In this document: piece after piece, positions 7,489 through 14,053 of the stretch
Numbering within the stretch: the stretch's first letter is position 1
How the letters are laid out: every line of letters begins with the position of its first letter
Source of the DNA: Victivallales bacterium
GTDB taxonomy: Bacteria; Verrucomicrobiota; Lentisphaeria; Oligosphaerales; Oligosphaeraceae
NCBI GenBank assembly: GCA_900769285.1
Contig: CAAGGB010000060.1
Location: forward strand, 1-24,459
Direction of reading: 5' to 3'
DNA length: 24,459 nucleotides
The notes under the pieces: model-generated
Databases searched by the model: none
What the model saw: only the letters and a program-made list of their open reading frames with translations
Told to the model about the DNA's origin: nothing
Made by a program: the position numbers and the translations under genes

Positions 7489-8148
7489 ATGATGAAGAGT
7501 CGTGTGCTTGCCTGGTTACTGGTTCCCCTGAGCGCAGGTGCGCTGCTGGCCGCGGACACGGAGCCGCTGGCGGTCCAACTGCCGAAGCCGATGTTCGCGG
7601 GCACGCCGCGCGAGCTCAAGACGCCGAACCTGGAGCCCATGCGCAAGGTCGGCGAGAAGCGCCCGCCCGTCATGGTTCCCAAGGGCGTCGTCAACCTCGC
7701 CAAGGGCAAGGAGGTCACCAGCAGCGATATGGAGCCCATGGTCGGCGAGCTCGAATTCGTCACCGACGGCGAGAAGGGCGGCGAGGAGGGCTGCTACGTC
7801 GAGCTCAGCCCCGGCAAGCAGTGGATACAGATTGATTTGGGCAAGCAGGCCGAAATCTACGCTGTCGTCATCTGGCACTACCATTCACAGGCGCGCGTCT
7901 ACCGCGACGTCATCGTCCAGACCGCCGATGACCCCGACTTCATCACCAACGTCAAGACCATCTTCAACAACGACCACGACAACAGCAGCGGCCTCGGCGT
8001 CGGCAAGCAGTTCGACTACATCGAGACCTACGAGGGCCGTCCCTTCGCCGTCCCCGGCGTCAAGGCGCGCTATGTCCGGCTCTGGAGCAACGGCAACACC
8101 AGCGACGACATGAACCACTACATCGAGGTCGAGGTCTTCGGCAAGTGA
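7489..8148 (+). CDS. Secreted discoidin (F5/8 type C) domain protein
   Basis: This 219-aa protein has an N-terminal signal peptide (about 1-22, hydrophobic core then LLAADT). A linker follows, then a single galactose-binding-like beta-sandwich (about 66-218) recognised from NLAKGKEV, WIQIDLGK, YAVVIWHY and ARYVRLWSNG. Such domains bind glycans or cell-surface ligands; no catalytic domain is present. AAGGAG at 7474-7479 with 9-nt spacing supports the start. It lies 66 nt after mnmE and its stop overlaps or abuts the glycosyltransferase gene. A role at the cell surface or in the periplasm, perhaps tied to the glycan made by the next two genes, is inference only. Confidence 0.82.
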   Translation: MMKSRVLAWLLVPLSAGALLAADTEPLAVQLPKPMFAGTPRELKTPNLEPMRKVGEKRPPVMVPKGVVNLAKGKEVTSSDMEPMVGELEFVTDGEKGGEEGCYVELSPGKQWIQIDLGKQAEIYAVVIWHYHSQARVYRDVIVQTADDPDFITNVKTIFNNDHDNSSGLGVGKQFDYIETYEGRPFAVPGVKARYVRLWSNGNTSDDMNHYIEVEVFGK

Positions 8149-8168
8149 GGCGAGGGCTGCATCCCGCC

Positions 8169-8924
8169 ATGCGCCTCACCGTCATCACCATCTGCCGTAA
8201 CGCCGCCGCCACCCTCCGCCGCACCGTCGCCTCCGTCCTCGCCCAGACGCGCCTTCCTGACGAGTATCTGTTCGTCGACGGACAGTCCGACGACGGGACG
8301 CCCGAGCTGCTGGACACGCTGTGCGCCGAGCTGTCGGCGCACGGCATCGCGGCGCACTGGCTGCGCCAGGAGCCGCTGGCGCCGGGCGCGGCGGGCATCC
8401 CGTCCGCCTGGAACCAGGGCATCGCCGCGAGCACGGGCGACGTCATCGCGCTGCTGAATGGCGACGACTGGTACGAGCCGACGGCGTTGGCCAGCGCGGA
8501 GGAGGCGCTGGAGCGCCATCCGGAGGCGGGGCTGGCGGCGTTTGCGGTGCGCTTTGTGCTGCCGGGCGGGCGTGTCCGGCACGTGTTTCGGCCGCAGGTG
8601 ATGTCGCAGTTGCCGTGGCGGATGCCGGTGCCGCATCCGGGGCTGTTTGTGCGCCGCGCGACGTATGAGCGGTGCGGCCGCTACGATGTGGGGTTCCGCA
8701 TCTCGGCTGACTACGACTTCGTGTGGCGCTGCCACGAGCGCGGCGAGCGGCTGGTGCGCTGCGGCGAGGTGGTCACGAACATGGAGCTGGGCGGGCTGGC
8801 GAACAGCAGCCGTGGGCTGGCGCGGCTGGAGACGCGCCGCATCGGCAGCCGTCACGCCCGTGGCCTCCGGGAGCGGTCGACGGTCTGGCTGGCGTGGCTG
8901 ACGCGGCTCGCGCTGCGACGCTAG
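8169..8924 (+). CDS. Family 2 glycosyltransferase (GT-A)
   Basis: The protein is 251 aa and begins with the typical GT2 start MRLTVITICRNAA. The nucleotide-sugar fold shows FVDGQSDDGT (35-44), with Asp37 and Asp41 placed for UDP binding, and LLNGDDW (95-101) as the DXD-equivalent metal site. It resembles WcaA/WcaE-type transferases used for exopolysaccharide or LPS assembly; donor and acceptor cannot be predicted. A GTG at 8145, overlapping the previous stop as GTGA, is in the same frame, but the ATG at 8169 fits the family start better. It is followed by a membrane glycosyltransferase, which suggests a small surface-glycan module. Confidence 0.88.
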   Translation: MRLTVITICRNAAATLRRTVASVLAQTRLPDEYLFVDGQSDDGTPELLDTLCAELSAHGIAAHWLRQEPLAPGAAGIPSAWNQGIAASTGDVIALLNGDDWYEPTALASAEEALERHPEAGLAAFAVRFVLPGGRVRHVFRPQVMSQLPWRMPVPHPGLFVRRATYERCGRYDVGFRISADYDFVWRCHERGERLVRCGEVVTNMELGGLANSSRGLARLETRRIGSRHARGLRERSTVWLAWLTRLALRR

Positions 8925-8955
8925 TCGCAGCGGATGTGATGTGGGTTGTTTTTTT
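8911..8955 (+). terminator. Hairpin spanning the GT2 stop, with delayed T-run
   Basis: CGCTGCGAC / GTCGCAGCG is a perfect 9-bp stem (8911-8919 with 8924-8932). The loop GCTA begins the TAG stop codon. Seven Ts occur at 8949-8955 but 17 nt after the stem, too far for a standard intrinsic terminator. It may instead protect the 3' end or partly reduce read-through into the next gene. Confidence 0.25.
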
Positions 8956-8978
8956 CGGGTCATTCCTTCATTTGAGCG

Positions 8979-10772
8979 ATGCTGTACATTGAACGTCAAC
9001 CTCGTTGCCGCAGTGTGGTGCTGTTGGTCACGCTGTCGCTGCTGCTCTACGCAGGGGCGCTGCTGCTGACGGAGGTGCGCTGGGACATGGAGGCGCTGCA
9101 GGCGGCGATGTCGCGTGACATGCTGTTTGGCGGTGACTATGTGAAGACGCGCCTGTATGGTCGTGAGATACGCGAGTTTCCGCTGTACAGTTGGCTGGTG
9201 TGCATGTGCTCGGGCTTTCAGAAGCTGAGCATCGTGTCGCTGCGGCTGCCGGCGCTGCTGTCGCTGGGCGGCCTGGCGCTGCTGTGTGGGCTGGCGGGGC
9301 GACGCCTTCAGAGTCGCTTTGCGGGGTTCATCGCGGCGTCGGTGGTGCTGTTGAGCGGTGTGAGCTTTCGGTTTGGGGCGATGGGTGTTCCGCTGACGCT
9401 GCAGGCGCTGCTGTCGTTTGCGGCGTGGTGGAGCTGGTATGCGCTGGGTGTCGAGCAGCGTCGGTGGAACACGGCGTGGGTGGCGTCGCTGCTGCTGGTG
9501 TTTCTGGGGATGCTGAATGTGGGGTTGGAGGCGGTGCTGTGGTTCTATCTGCCGCTGGTGTTTTTGCCTCGGCAACTGAACGCGAAGATGCGGATGCAGA
9601 TGCCGTCGCATCTGCTGAGTGTGCTGGGGGTTCTGGTGCTGACGGCGGTGTGGGTGCTCATCACGCCGGACCAGCCGCTGTTGCCGTGGACGCGCGAGGC
9701 GAACCTGAGCACGTCGTTCCGCGATGCGTCCGGGTATCTGTGGCATCTGCTGACGTTCCCGTGGGAGGCGATGGCGTGGCTGCTGCCGTGGGGGCTGCTG
9801 CTGTGGGCGCCGTTCTGCATCGCGCTGCGCCAGTTTGAGAACGCGCCGGTGGCGTGCCGCTATCTGCGCGTCATCGTGCTGTCGCTGTTCACGTTCTTCT
9901 GGCTGTTGCCGCAGACGTCGCCCTTCCATCTGCTGCCGCTGCTGGGGCCGGTGGCCCTGCTCATCGGCGTCCATTTCGAGATTGTGCTGCGGCGCTACCA
10001 GCATATCCTCAACCGTGGCCTCCATGGGGTCACCTGGGTCGTCCTCGTCGCCAACGTGCTGGTGGGGCTTTTCTGGGGGCTGGTCGCCTGCGGGCTGGTC
10101 GCCATCGACATGGTGTCGCCGGTCCACGCGGGCGTGTTCGCCGTGGTGCAGTGGCTGCTGGCGCGCATCCTGTGGGGCGTCATCCTGCGCCGCGAGAGCC
10201 ACTGCACGTTCCGCTCCTGCATCATCTGGTGCATCTTCGGCGCGCGGCTGCTTTCCCTGCTCAGCGTCGAGTACTACCGCAGTTGGGACCAGAGCGACCG
10301 GAAGCTGGCGGGACTGGAGCTCGCCCGCTGCACCCACCCCACCGTGGGGATGCTCGACAACCGTCCCGGCCTGCCCGACGCCATCCGCAAGGTCTACTAC
10401 CGTCCCCTCGCCGCCGCCAACTCCCTCTATCTCCCCAGCTTCTACTACCTCGACCGTCCCGTCGTCTTCCTCCATCCGCGCGGCGACTTCAGCCAGTCGA
10501 TACCTGACGACGAGCAGACCATCTATGTCCTCAGCCAGCGCATGCCGCCGGTGACCTCGCGCACCTGGCTTCCCAAGGGTCCCATCGTCGACATGGGGCA
10601 GCGGCACCGCGCCGCCGTCGTCCTCGGCGAGCATGGCCTGCGCGGACGGCCCTGGCTTGCCATCCGACGCGTCCCCGAGCCGCCCCGTCCGCAGGCCTCC
10701 TTCATGCAGTTGCAGCTCTTCGAGGGCGTGCGGCAGCCCACGCCGCCCCTGGACACGGAGGCCGACCGATGA
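8979..10772 (+). CDS. ArnT/PMT-like membrane glycosyltransferase (GT-C fold)
   Basis: This 597-aa polytopic membrane protein has a first helix at about 13-30, then a periplasmic loop containing Asp and Glu followed by RDMLFGGDYVKTRLYG and PLYSWL. That loop pattern is the signature of the PMT_2/ArnT family, where an acidic residue in the first loop is catalytic. These enzymes move a sugar from a lipid-linked donor to lipid A, protein or another glycan on the outer face of the inner membrane. About ten to twelve helices end near residue 430 and a soluble C-terminal domain follows. The Shine-Dalgarno is weak. The stop overlaps the ung start as ATGA. The second half of the gene switches from G-ending to C-ending synonymous codons near 9950. 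Donor and acceptor are unknown. Confidence 0.82.
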   Translation: MLYIERQPRCRSVVLLVTLSLLLYAGALLLTEVRWDMEALQAAMSRDMLFGGDYVKTRLYGREIREFPLYSWLVCMCSGFQKLSIVSLRLPALLSLGGLALLCGLAGRRLQSRFAGFIAASVVLLSGVSFRFGAMGVPLTLQALLSFAAWWSWYALGVEQRRWNTAWVASLLLVFLGMLNVGLEAVLWFYLPLVFLPRQLNAKMRMQMPSHLLSVLGVLVLTAVWVLITPDQPLLPWTREANLSTSFRDASGYLWHLLTFPWEAMAWLLPWGLLLWAPFCIALRQFENAPVACRYLRVIVLSLFTFFWLLPQTSPFHLLPLLGPVALLIGVHFEIVLRRYQHILNRGLHGVTWVVLVANVLVGLFWGLVACGLVAIDMVSPVHAGVFAVVQWLLARILWGVILRRESHCTFRSCIIWCIFGARLLSLLSVEYYRSWDQSDRKLAGLELARCTHPTVGMLDNRPGLPDAIRKVYYRPLAAANSLYLPSFYYLDRPVVFLHPRGDFSQSIPDDEQTIYVLSQRMPPVTSRTWLPKGPIVDMGQRHRAAVVLGEHGLRGRPWLAIRRVPEPPRPQASFMQLQLFEGVRQPTPPLDTEADR

Positions 10773-11446
10773 ACCTGCTGGACCGAATGCCTCCCGACTG
10801 GCGCGAGGCCATCGCGCCCTATCTGCAGCCCGCCACGCTCGACGCGCTCCAGCGCTTCGTCGCCGACGAGTACCGGCGCGGGACGGTCTATCCGCCGGAG
10901 GAGCATCTGTTCCGGGCCTTTGCGGAGACGCCCTTCCGGCAGGTCAGGCTGGTGCTGCTGGGGCAGGACCCCTACCATGGCGAGGGACAGGCCTGCGGTC
11001 TGGCGTTCGCCGTCCGGCCTGGCGTCCGCTGGCCGGCCTCCCTGCGCAATATCTGGCGCGAATTCGCCGATGACCTGCAGGTGACGGTGCCGCCCGACGC
11101 CGACTTCGCCCAGTTCGCGTCACGCGGCGTCCTCATGCTCAACACGGTCCTCACCGTCCGTGCCGGCGCGGCCGGCTCCCATCAGGGACACGGCTGGGAG
11201 ATGGTGACGGACGCCGCCATTCGTGCGCTCTCGCGTCGGGGCGACCCGATGGTCTTCCTGCTCTGGGGCAAGCCCGCCGAGCGGAAGCGCCCGCTCATCG
11301 ACGCGACGCGCCACCGCATCCTGGCCAGTGCGCATCCCTCGCCGCTCTCGGCCTACCGCGGCTTCTTTGGCTCGCGTCCGTTCTCCCGCGTCAACGACGC
11401 CCTCGCGGAGCTGGGCCGTCCGCCCCTCGACTGGACGCTGGCGTGA
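10769..11446 (+). CDS. ung: Uracil-DNA glycosylase (family 1)
   Basis: This 225-aa enzyme removes uracil from DNA and starts base-excision repair. It contains the water-activating motif GQDPYHGEGQA with catalytic Asp67, LMLNTVLTVR (122-131) with the uracil-reading Asn125, and the DNA-intercalation loop HPSPLSAYRGFFGSRPFS with His189. Length and motif spacing are normal for Ung. The ATG overlaps the preceding stop as ATGA, so translation is probably coupled to the membrane glycosyltransferase. The pairing looks like transcriptional convenience, not shared function. Its stop lies inside a long hairpin shared with the converging DUF3791 gene. Confidence 0.97.
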   Translation: MNLLDRMPPDWREAIAPYLQPATLDALQRFVADEYRRGTVYPPEEHLFRAFAETPFRQVRLVLLGQDPYHGEGQACGLAFAVRPGVRWPASLRNIWREFADDLQVTVPPDADFAQFASRGVLMLNTVLTVRAGAAGSHQGHGWEMVTDAAIRALSRRGDPMVFLLWGKPAERKRPLIDATRHRILASAHPSPLSAYRGFFGSRPFSRVNDALAELGRPPLDWTLA

Positions 11447-11480
11447 GGAGAGGAGAGCGGGTGCCCGCTCTCCTCACGCC
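11440..11480. terminator. Convergent hairpin spanning both stop codons
   Basis: GGCGTGAG (11440-11447) pairs with CTCACGCC (11473-11480), and GAGAGCGG (11453-11460) pairs with CCGCTCTC (11465-11472) around a GTGC loop. A 5-nt GAGAG bulge remains on the left arm. The arms contain the TGA of ung and the TGA of the converging DUF3791 gene. No T-run is present in either direction, so it may act as a bidirectional barrier or a 3' stabiliser. Confidence 0.5.
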
Positions 11481-11695
11481 CAGGCGGAGTGGCCGGTGGC
11501 GAGGAGGCTGTCGATGTCCCGGAAGGCGTTCTCCAGGCTTTCCGTGTGGTAGCCCCAGTAGCTGTCGTAGATGCGCTGGACGAGATGATGCTCCTCCCAT
11601 TCGCGCAGAATCTCGCGCGTCAGGCAGTTGCGGTAGGCGGCGTACTGCTCCAGCAGATAGATGAAGAACGCCATTTCCGGGGTCATTTCTTCCAT
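11474..11695 (-). CDS. DUF3791 family small protein
   Basis: This 73-aa protein begins MEEMTPEMAFFIYLLEQY and contains YDSYWGYHTES and DIDSLLATG, matching the DUF3791 pattern of a helical N-terminus followed by a YxxLHT-like motif and a conserved Asp-Ile-Asp. The function is unknown. It is the last gene of a three-gene minus-strand cassette, starting 2 nt after the stop of the middle gene, with GAGG for ribosome binding inside that gene's end. DUF3791 genes commonly sit next to DUF3990 genes. A partner or antitoxin-like role is inference from that arrangement. Confidence 0.8.
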   Translation of the reverse strand: MEEMTPEMAFFIYLLEQYAAYRNCLTREILREWEEHHLVQRIYDSYWGYHTESLENAFRDIDSLLATGHSAWA

Positions 11696-11697
11696 GG

Positions 11698-11952
11698 CTA
11701 GGCCTCGCAGCGGATGAAGACGGAGCGTCGTGGGTCGCCGGTGATCCTCTCGGCCTCCCAGATGTCGAAGACCCCGAACGCGGCGAACATAGTGAGCCCC
11801 ATGGCCTGGTTCTCGAGCAGCTCATGGGTCTCGGAGAAGACGAACAGCCGCAGCGCCTCCATCAGGGTGTAGCCATACTTTTCGGCAATCATCCTGGAGA
11901 CCTCCTTGTCATAGTACTCGATGAGCTCGGGGCAGGTTCGGGTCATGGGCAT
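11698..11952 (-). CDS. Small conserved protein of the DUF3990 cassette
   Basis: This 84-aa acidic helical protein contains YGYTLMEALRLF, FSETHELLE and FDIWEAERITGDPR. I recognise this pattern from small proteins that accompany DUF3990 genes but cannot give it a family name. The start at 11952 was chosen because AGGAGG stands 7 nt upstream on the minus strand; the frame is open further upstream. It overlaps the DUF3990 stop by 10 nt and is followed after 2 nt by the DUF3791 gene, so all three are probably translated together. It could be an antitoxin or adaptor, but no DNA-binding motif is visible. Confidence 0.72.
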   Translation of the reverse strand: MPMTRTCPELIEYYDKEVSRMIAEKYGYTLMEALRLFVFSETHELLENQAMGLTMFAAFGVFDIWEAERITGDPRRSVFIRCEA

Positions 11953-12428
11953 GGCAGAGCCTCCTGGAAATGCAGCCACCTCAGGGCGCGGTCAGTCTTG
12001 AAGGCGAACTGGTCCTTCAGACGCTGTGGGAGCAGCAGTTGCAGCGCGATGTCCTCGGTCAGGTAGCCATTCATGAAGTCATTGAGCACACGCAGCGTCT
12101 GGTCGTTGGCCACGGGGCCGCAGACCAGGTCATAGTCGGGGGTGTGTGGCTGCTCCAGGCGGTTGGCAACCACATAGCGCAGCCAACTGCGGTCGGGGCC
12201 GGGAAACGTCAGAGTGGACAGATTCTTCATGGCCTTCTTCAGGTCAAAGTCAAAGGACGAGACGGTCGGCTTTCCTGAGTTGCGGATGGCAGATGTCCGC
12301 AAAGCCCATTTCTCCGCCTGCTCCAGACTGGAGGTCAGATAGAAGCCGGGGCCAAAGTCCAGCTTGCGGCGTGTCGTCAGCAGACGCGGCGTCTTGACGG
12401 TGACATTGCTTCCATGATACAGCAGCAT
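11943..12428 (-). CDS. DUF3990 protein, possible ADP-ribosyltransferase-like effector
   Basis: This 161-aa protein starts MLLYHGSNVTVKTP and continues with DFGPGFYLTSSLEQAEKWA and YDLVCGPVANDQT, all hallmarks of DUF3990. YHGS (His5) and GPGFYLT (Tyr30) resemble the first two elements of the His-Tyr-Glu triad of ADP-ribosyltransferases. The segment LKDQFAF has Gln140 about where ADP-ribosyltransferases often carry Glu. The ADP-ribosyltransferase link is from memory of fold comparisons and is not proven here. The gene heads a tightly overlapping three-gene cassette that looks like an independent accessory unit between a terminator and a convergent hairpin. No Shine-Dalgarno is seen; the leader is C-rich, including a C7 run. 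Confidence 0.82.
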   Translation of the reverse strand: MLLYHGSNVTVKTPRLLTTRRKLDFGPGFYLTSSLEQAEKWALRTSAIRNSGKPTVSSFDFDLKKAMKNLSTLTFPGPDRSWLRYVVANRLEQPHTPDYDLVCGPVANDQTLRVLNDFMNGYLTEDIALQLLLPQRLKDQFAFKTDRALRWLHFQEALPCP

Positions 12429-12480
12429 AGGGAGGGGCGTCTAGGGTAGTGGGGGGGAGGATGGACTTCAGACGTCGGCA

Positions 12481-12486
12481 AATATA
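12481..12486 (-). promoter_or_regulatory. Possible -10 element of the DUF3990 cassette
   Basis: On the minus strand TATATT (12486-12481) lies within GGCTATATTTGCC, about 50 nt before the DUF3990 start, in an otherwise GC-rich gap. The -35 match 17-18 nt upstream is poor. It follows the putative terminator of the aminotransferase gene, which supports separate transcription of the cassette. Confidence 0.28.
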
Positions 12487-12500
12487 GCCTGCCTGGCGCC

Positions 12501-12541
12501 AAAAGCGAATGTCGCCCGTCTGGAGGAACCAGGCGGGCGAC
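12501..12541 (-). terminator. Putative terminator of the aminotransferase gene
   Basis: GTCGCCCG / CGGGCGAC plus a wobble pair and CTGG/CCAG give 13 pairs around an AGGAA loop (12511-12541). On the minus strand the stem is followed by ATTCGC and then TTTT (12504-12501). The stem is very stable, but the T-run is short and delayed. It lies 34 nt after the aminotransferase stop. Confidence 0.45.
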
Positions 12542-12575
12542 CAGGGTGGTGGAGGATGGACGGACGGTCTGGCAA

Positions 12576-13877
12576 TCAGGCAAGATCCTTGCAGCCGGCG
12601 TAGACGAGGTCGAAGAGCTCCTGGACGTGCTCGGTCTCCAGGCAACTGAACGCGACGCGCAGGTTGCGCGTCGCGACGGCGATGGTGCCGACGCCGTACT
12701 TGTCGAGCAGGTGGACGCGGAGTGCCTCGGCGTCGACGTCCTTGAGCTTGAGGCACATGAAGTAGCCGCTGTTGAAGGGGTAGACCTCCCAGGCGTCGCT
12801 GTACTTGGGGTTGTCGAGGACCTCGCGGACCTTGCGGGCGCGCTCGCGCATGACGGCGACGTTGGCGGCGCGCTCCTCGTAGAAGGTGGGCGACTGGAGC
12901 CCATGGAGGACGACCTGCTGCGAGAGGGCGCAGCCGCTGCTGACCTGGCTGCGGATGCAGCCGCCGAACTTGGCGTTCATCGCCTGGTAGAGCGGCTCCG
13001 GGTCGGTGTCCGACTTGATGGCGATGGTGACGAAGCCGACGCGGAGGCCCCACACATAGACCTCCTTCGTGGCGGCGTCCGCCTTGACGGCCAGCAGCCG
13101 CTCGTGGCGGCCCGCCAGCTTCGTGAACAGCGACTGCTGCATCACGTCGTCGAAGAACAGCCCGAAGTAGGCGTCGTCGACGATGGCGACGACGTTGACG
13201 CCGGACTCGGCGAGCTCGACGAGCGCGTCGGCGATGGCGTTGCCCTCGTCCTCGGTGGGGGTGTAGCCGCTGGGGTTGTTGGGGAAGTTGAGCAGGACGA
13301 TGACCTTCTCCTGGCCCATCGAGTAGTCCTTGAGGGCCTGGCGGAACGCGGCGATGTTGAAGCCGCCCTCCTTGAAGAACGAGAACAGGCACGGCTTCAT
13401 GCCCTTCCGGACGACGAAGTTCAGCGCGTAGTTGCCCCAGTTCATGTCCGGGTAGATGAGGTGCTCGCCGGGGTTCGCGAACATGTCAGCAAGCAGCCCC
13501 AGGCCGTGCGTGAGGCCCGACGTGACGATGGGCAGGCTCGTCGCGACGCCGTGCAGCGACGGGTTGTCGTGGAGGTTCTTCTCCTGCCAGGCGCGGCGCA
13601 GGGCCGGAAGGCCGGGCGCGGGCGCGTACAGCAGCGCATCGTTCGCCGACTGGCTCGGCAACTGCGACATCACGCTCGGCAGAAACATCGCGTCGCCCTC
13701 CGACATCGCCGTGCCGATGGTCACGTTGAAGCGAGTCGCCTTCGCCTTCGCCTCGGCAGACTGGCTCAGAATGCCTTTCGGAAAGTACAGGCTGCGGCCG
13801 AGATTCGACAGCATCTCATAGACATGAGGGTTGACTGCCTGAATCGCTTCGTTCAATGACGTCGCCAATGCGTTCAT
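12576..13877 (-). CDS. Class I/II PLP-dependent aminotransferase
   Basis: This 433-aa fold-type I aminotransferase carries NFPNNPSGYTPT (197-208, cofactor and substrate contact), VDDAYFGLF (233-241, Asp234/235 and Tyr237 contacting the cofactor), the Schiff-base lysine in ATKEVYVWGLRVGF (Lys271), and a C-terminal LRVAF with the carboxylate-binding Arg407. It probably converts an amino acid and a 2-oxo acid; the substrate is not readable. The N-terminus (MNALATSLNEAIQ, then YFPKGILSQSAEA) is typical of a subgroup common in anaerobes. The ATG at 13877 was chosen because AGGAG lies 8 nt upstream. The frame is open to 13967 through the leader hairpin, but that extension is low-complexity and unlikely. 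It has its own promoter and an unusual hairpin-rich leader. Confidence 0.9.
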   Translation of the reverse strand: MNALATSLNEAIQAVNPHVYEMLSNLGRSLYFPKGILSQSAEAKAKATRFNVTIGTAMSEGDAMFLPSVMSQLPSQSANDALLYAPAPGLPALRRAWQEKNLHDNPSLHGVATSLPIVTSGLTHGLGLLADMFANPGEHLIYPDMNWGNYALNFVVRKGMKPCLFSFFKEGGFNIAAFRQALKDYSMGQEKVIVLLNFPNNPSGYTPTEDEGNAIADALVELAESGVNVVAIVDDAYFGLFFDDVMQQSLFTKLAGRHERLLAVKADAATKEVYVWGLRVGFVTIAIKSDTDPEPLYQAMNAKFGGCIRSQVSSGCALSQQVVLHGLQSPTFYEERAANVAVMRERARKVREVLDNPKYSDAWEVYPFNSGYFMCLKLKDVDAEALRVHLLDKYGVGTIAVATRNLRVAFSCLETEHVQELFDLVYAGCKDLA

Positions 13878-13905
13878 GGGGAGGACTCCTGATGATGTTT
13901 CTAAC

Positions 13906-13928
13906 GCGCACCGGCACAAATGGTGCGC
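13906..13928 (-). promoter_or_regulatory. Second leader hairpin before the aminotransferase
   Basis: GCGCACC and GGTGCGC (13906-13912 with 13922-13928) form a perfect 7-bp stem with a 9-nt loop. In the minus-strand transcript it lies between the U7 tract and the ribosome binding site. It could modulate translation or be part of an attenuation switch. Flanking GTTAGCGC and GCGCGTTAG share sequence but do not extend the stem. Confidence 0.4.
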
Positions 13929-13934
13929 TAACAT

Positions 13935-13975
13935 AAAAAAACGGCTTGCGTGCGTGTGGGCACGCAACGCAAGCC
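13935..13975 (-). terminator. Hairpin plus U7: pyrD terminator and/or aminotransferase attenuator
   Basis: On the minus strand GGCTTGCGT (with one bulged base) and GCGTG pair with CACGC and ACGCAAGCC, giving 14 pairs with a 4-nt loop (13975-13943). Seven Ts follow directly after a G (13941-13935). It is a textbook intrinsic terminator. It lies about 80 nt after the pyrD stop, but also a few bases after the predicted start site of the aminotransferase promoter. It could therefore end pyrD transcripts, attenuate the aminotransferase mRNA, or define a very short RNA. Confidence 0.8.
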
Positions 13976-13984
13976 ATTCTTTCT

Positions 13985-14014
13985 ACTATAACGCCTAACC
14001 TCGAAATTTGCCAA
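13985..14014 (-). promoter_or_regulatory. Sigma70-type promoter of the aminotransferase
   Basis: On the minus strand TTGGCA (14014-14009, 5 of 6) and TATAGT (13990-13985, 5 of 6) are separated by 18 nt. Transcription should begin near 13978, just before the stem of the hairpin at 13975. This is the best promoter match in the window. A 16-bp perfect palindrome lies just upstream of the -35. Confidence 0.55.
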
Positions 14015-14020
14015 CAGAAC

Positions 14021-14036
14021 AGGACAAATTTGTCCT
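14021..14036. promoter_or_regulatory. 16-bp perfect palindrome, candidate operator
   Basis: AGGACAAA followed by its exact reverse complement TTTGTCCT. It extends imperfectly to GAA...TTC over 24 bp. It ends 6 bp upstream of the -35 of the aminotransferase promoter and begins its other side 17 nt after the pyrD stop. An A+T-rich palindrome here is unusual and is placed like an activator site. A pyrD 3' hairpin is the alternative. Confidence 0.5.
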
Positions 14037-14053
14037 ATTCAGGACAGCTTGGG

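Noticed and set aside
8118..10634. 838-codon minus-strand open frame opposite the glycosyltransferases
   Set aside because: It spans two real genes and the gap between them, is low-complexity and has no ribosome site; a GC-driven shadow.
13878..13967. N-terminal extension of the aminotransferase
   Set aside because: It would encode a His/Cys-rich stretch across the terminator hairpin and T7; the ATG at 13877 has a good ribosome site and matches the family start.
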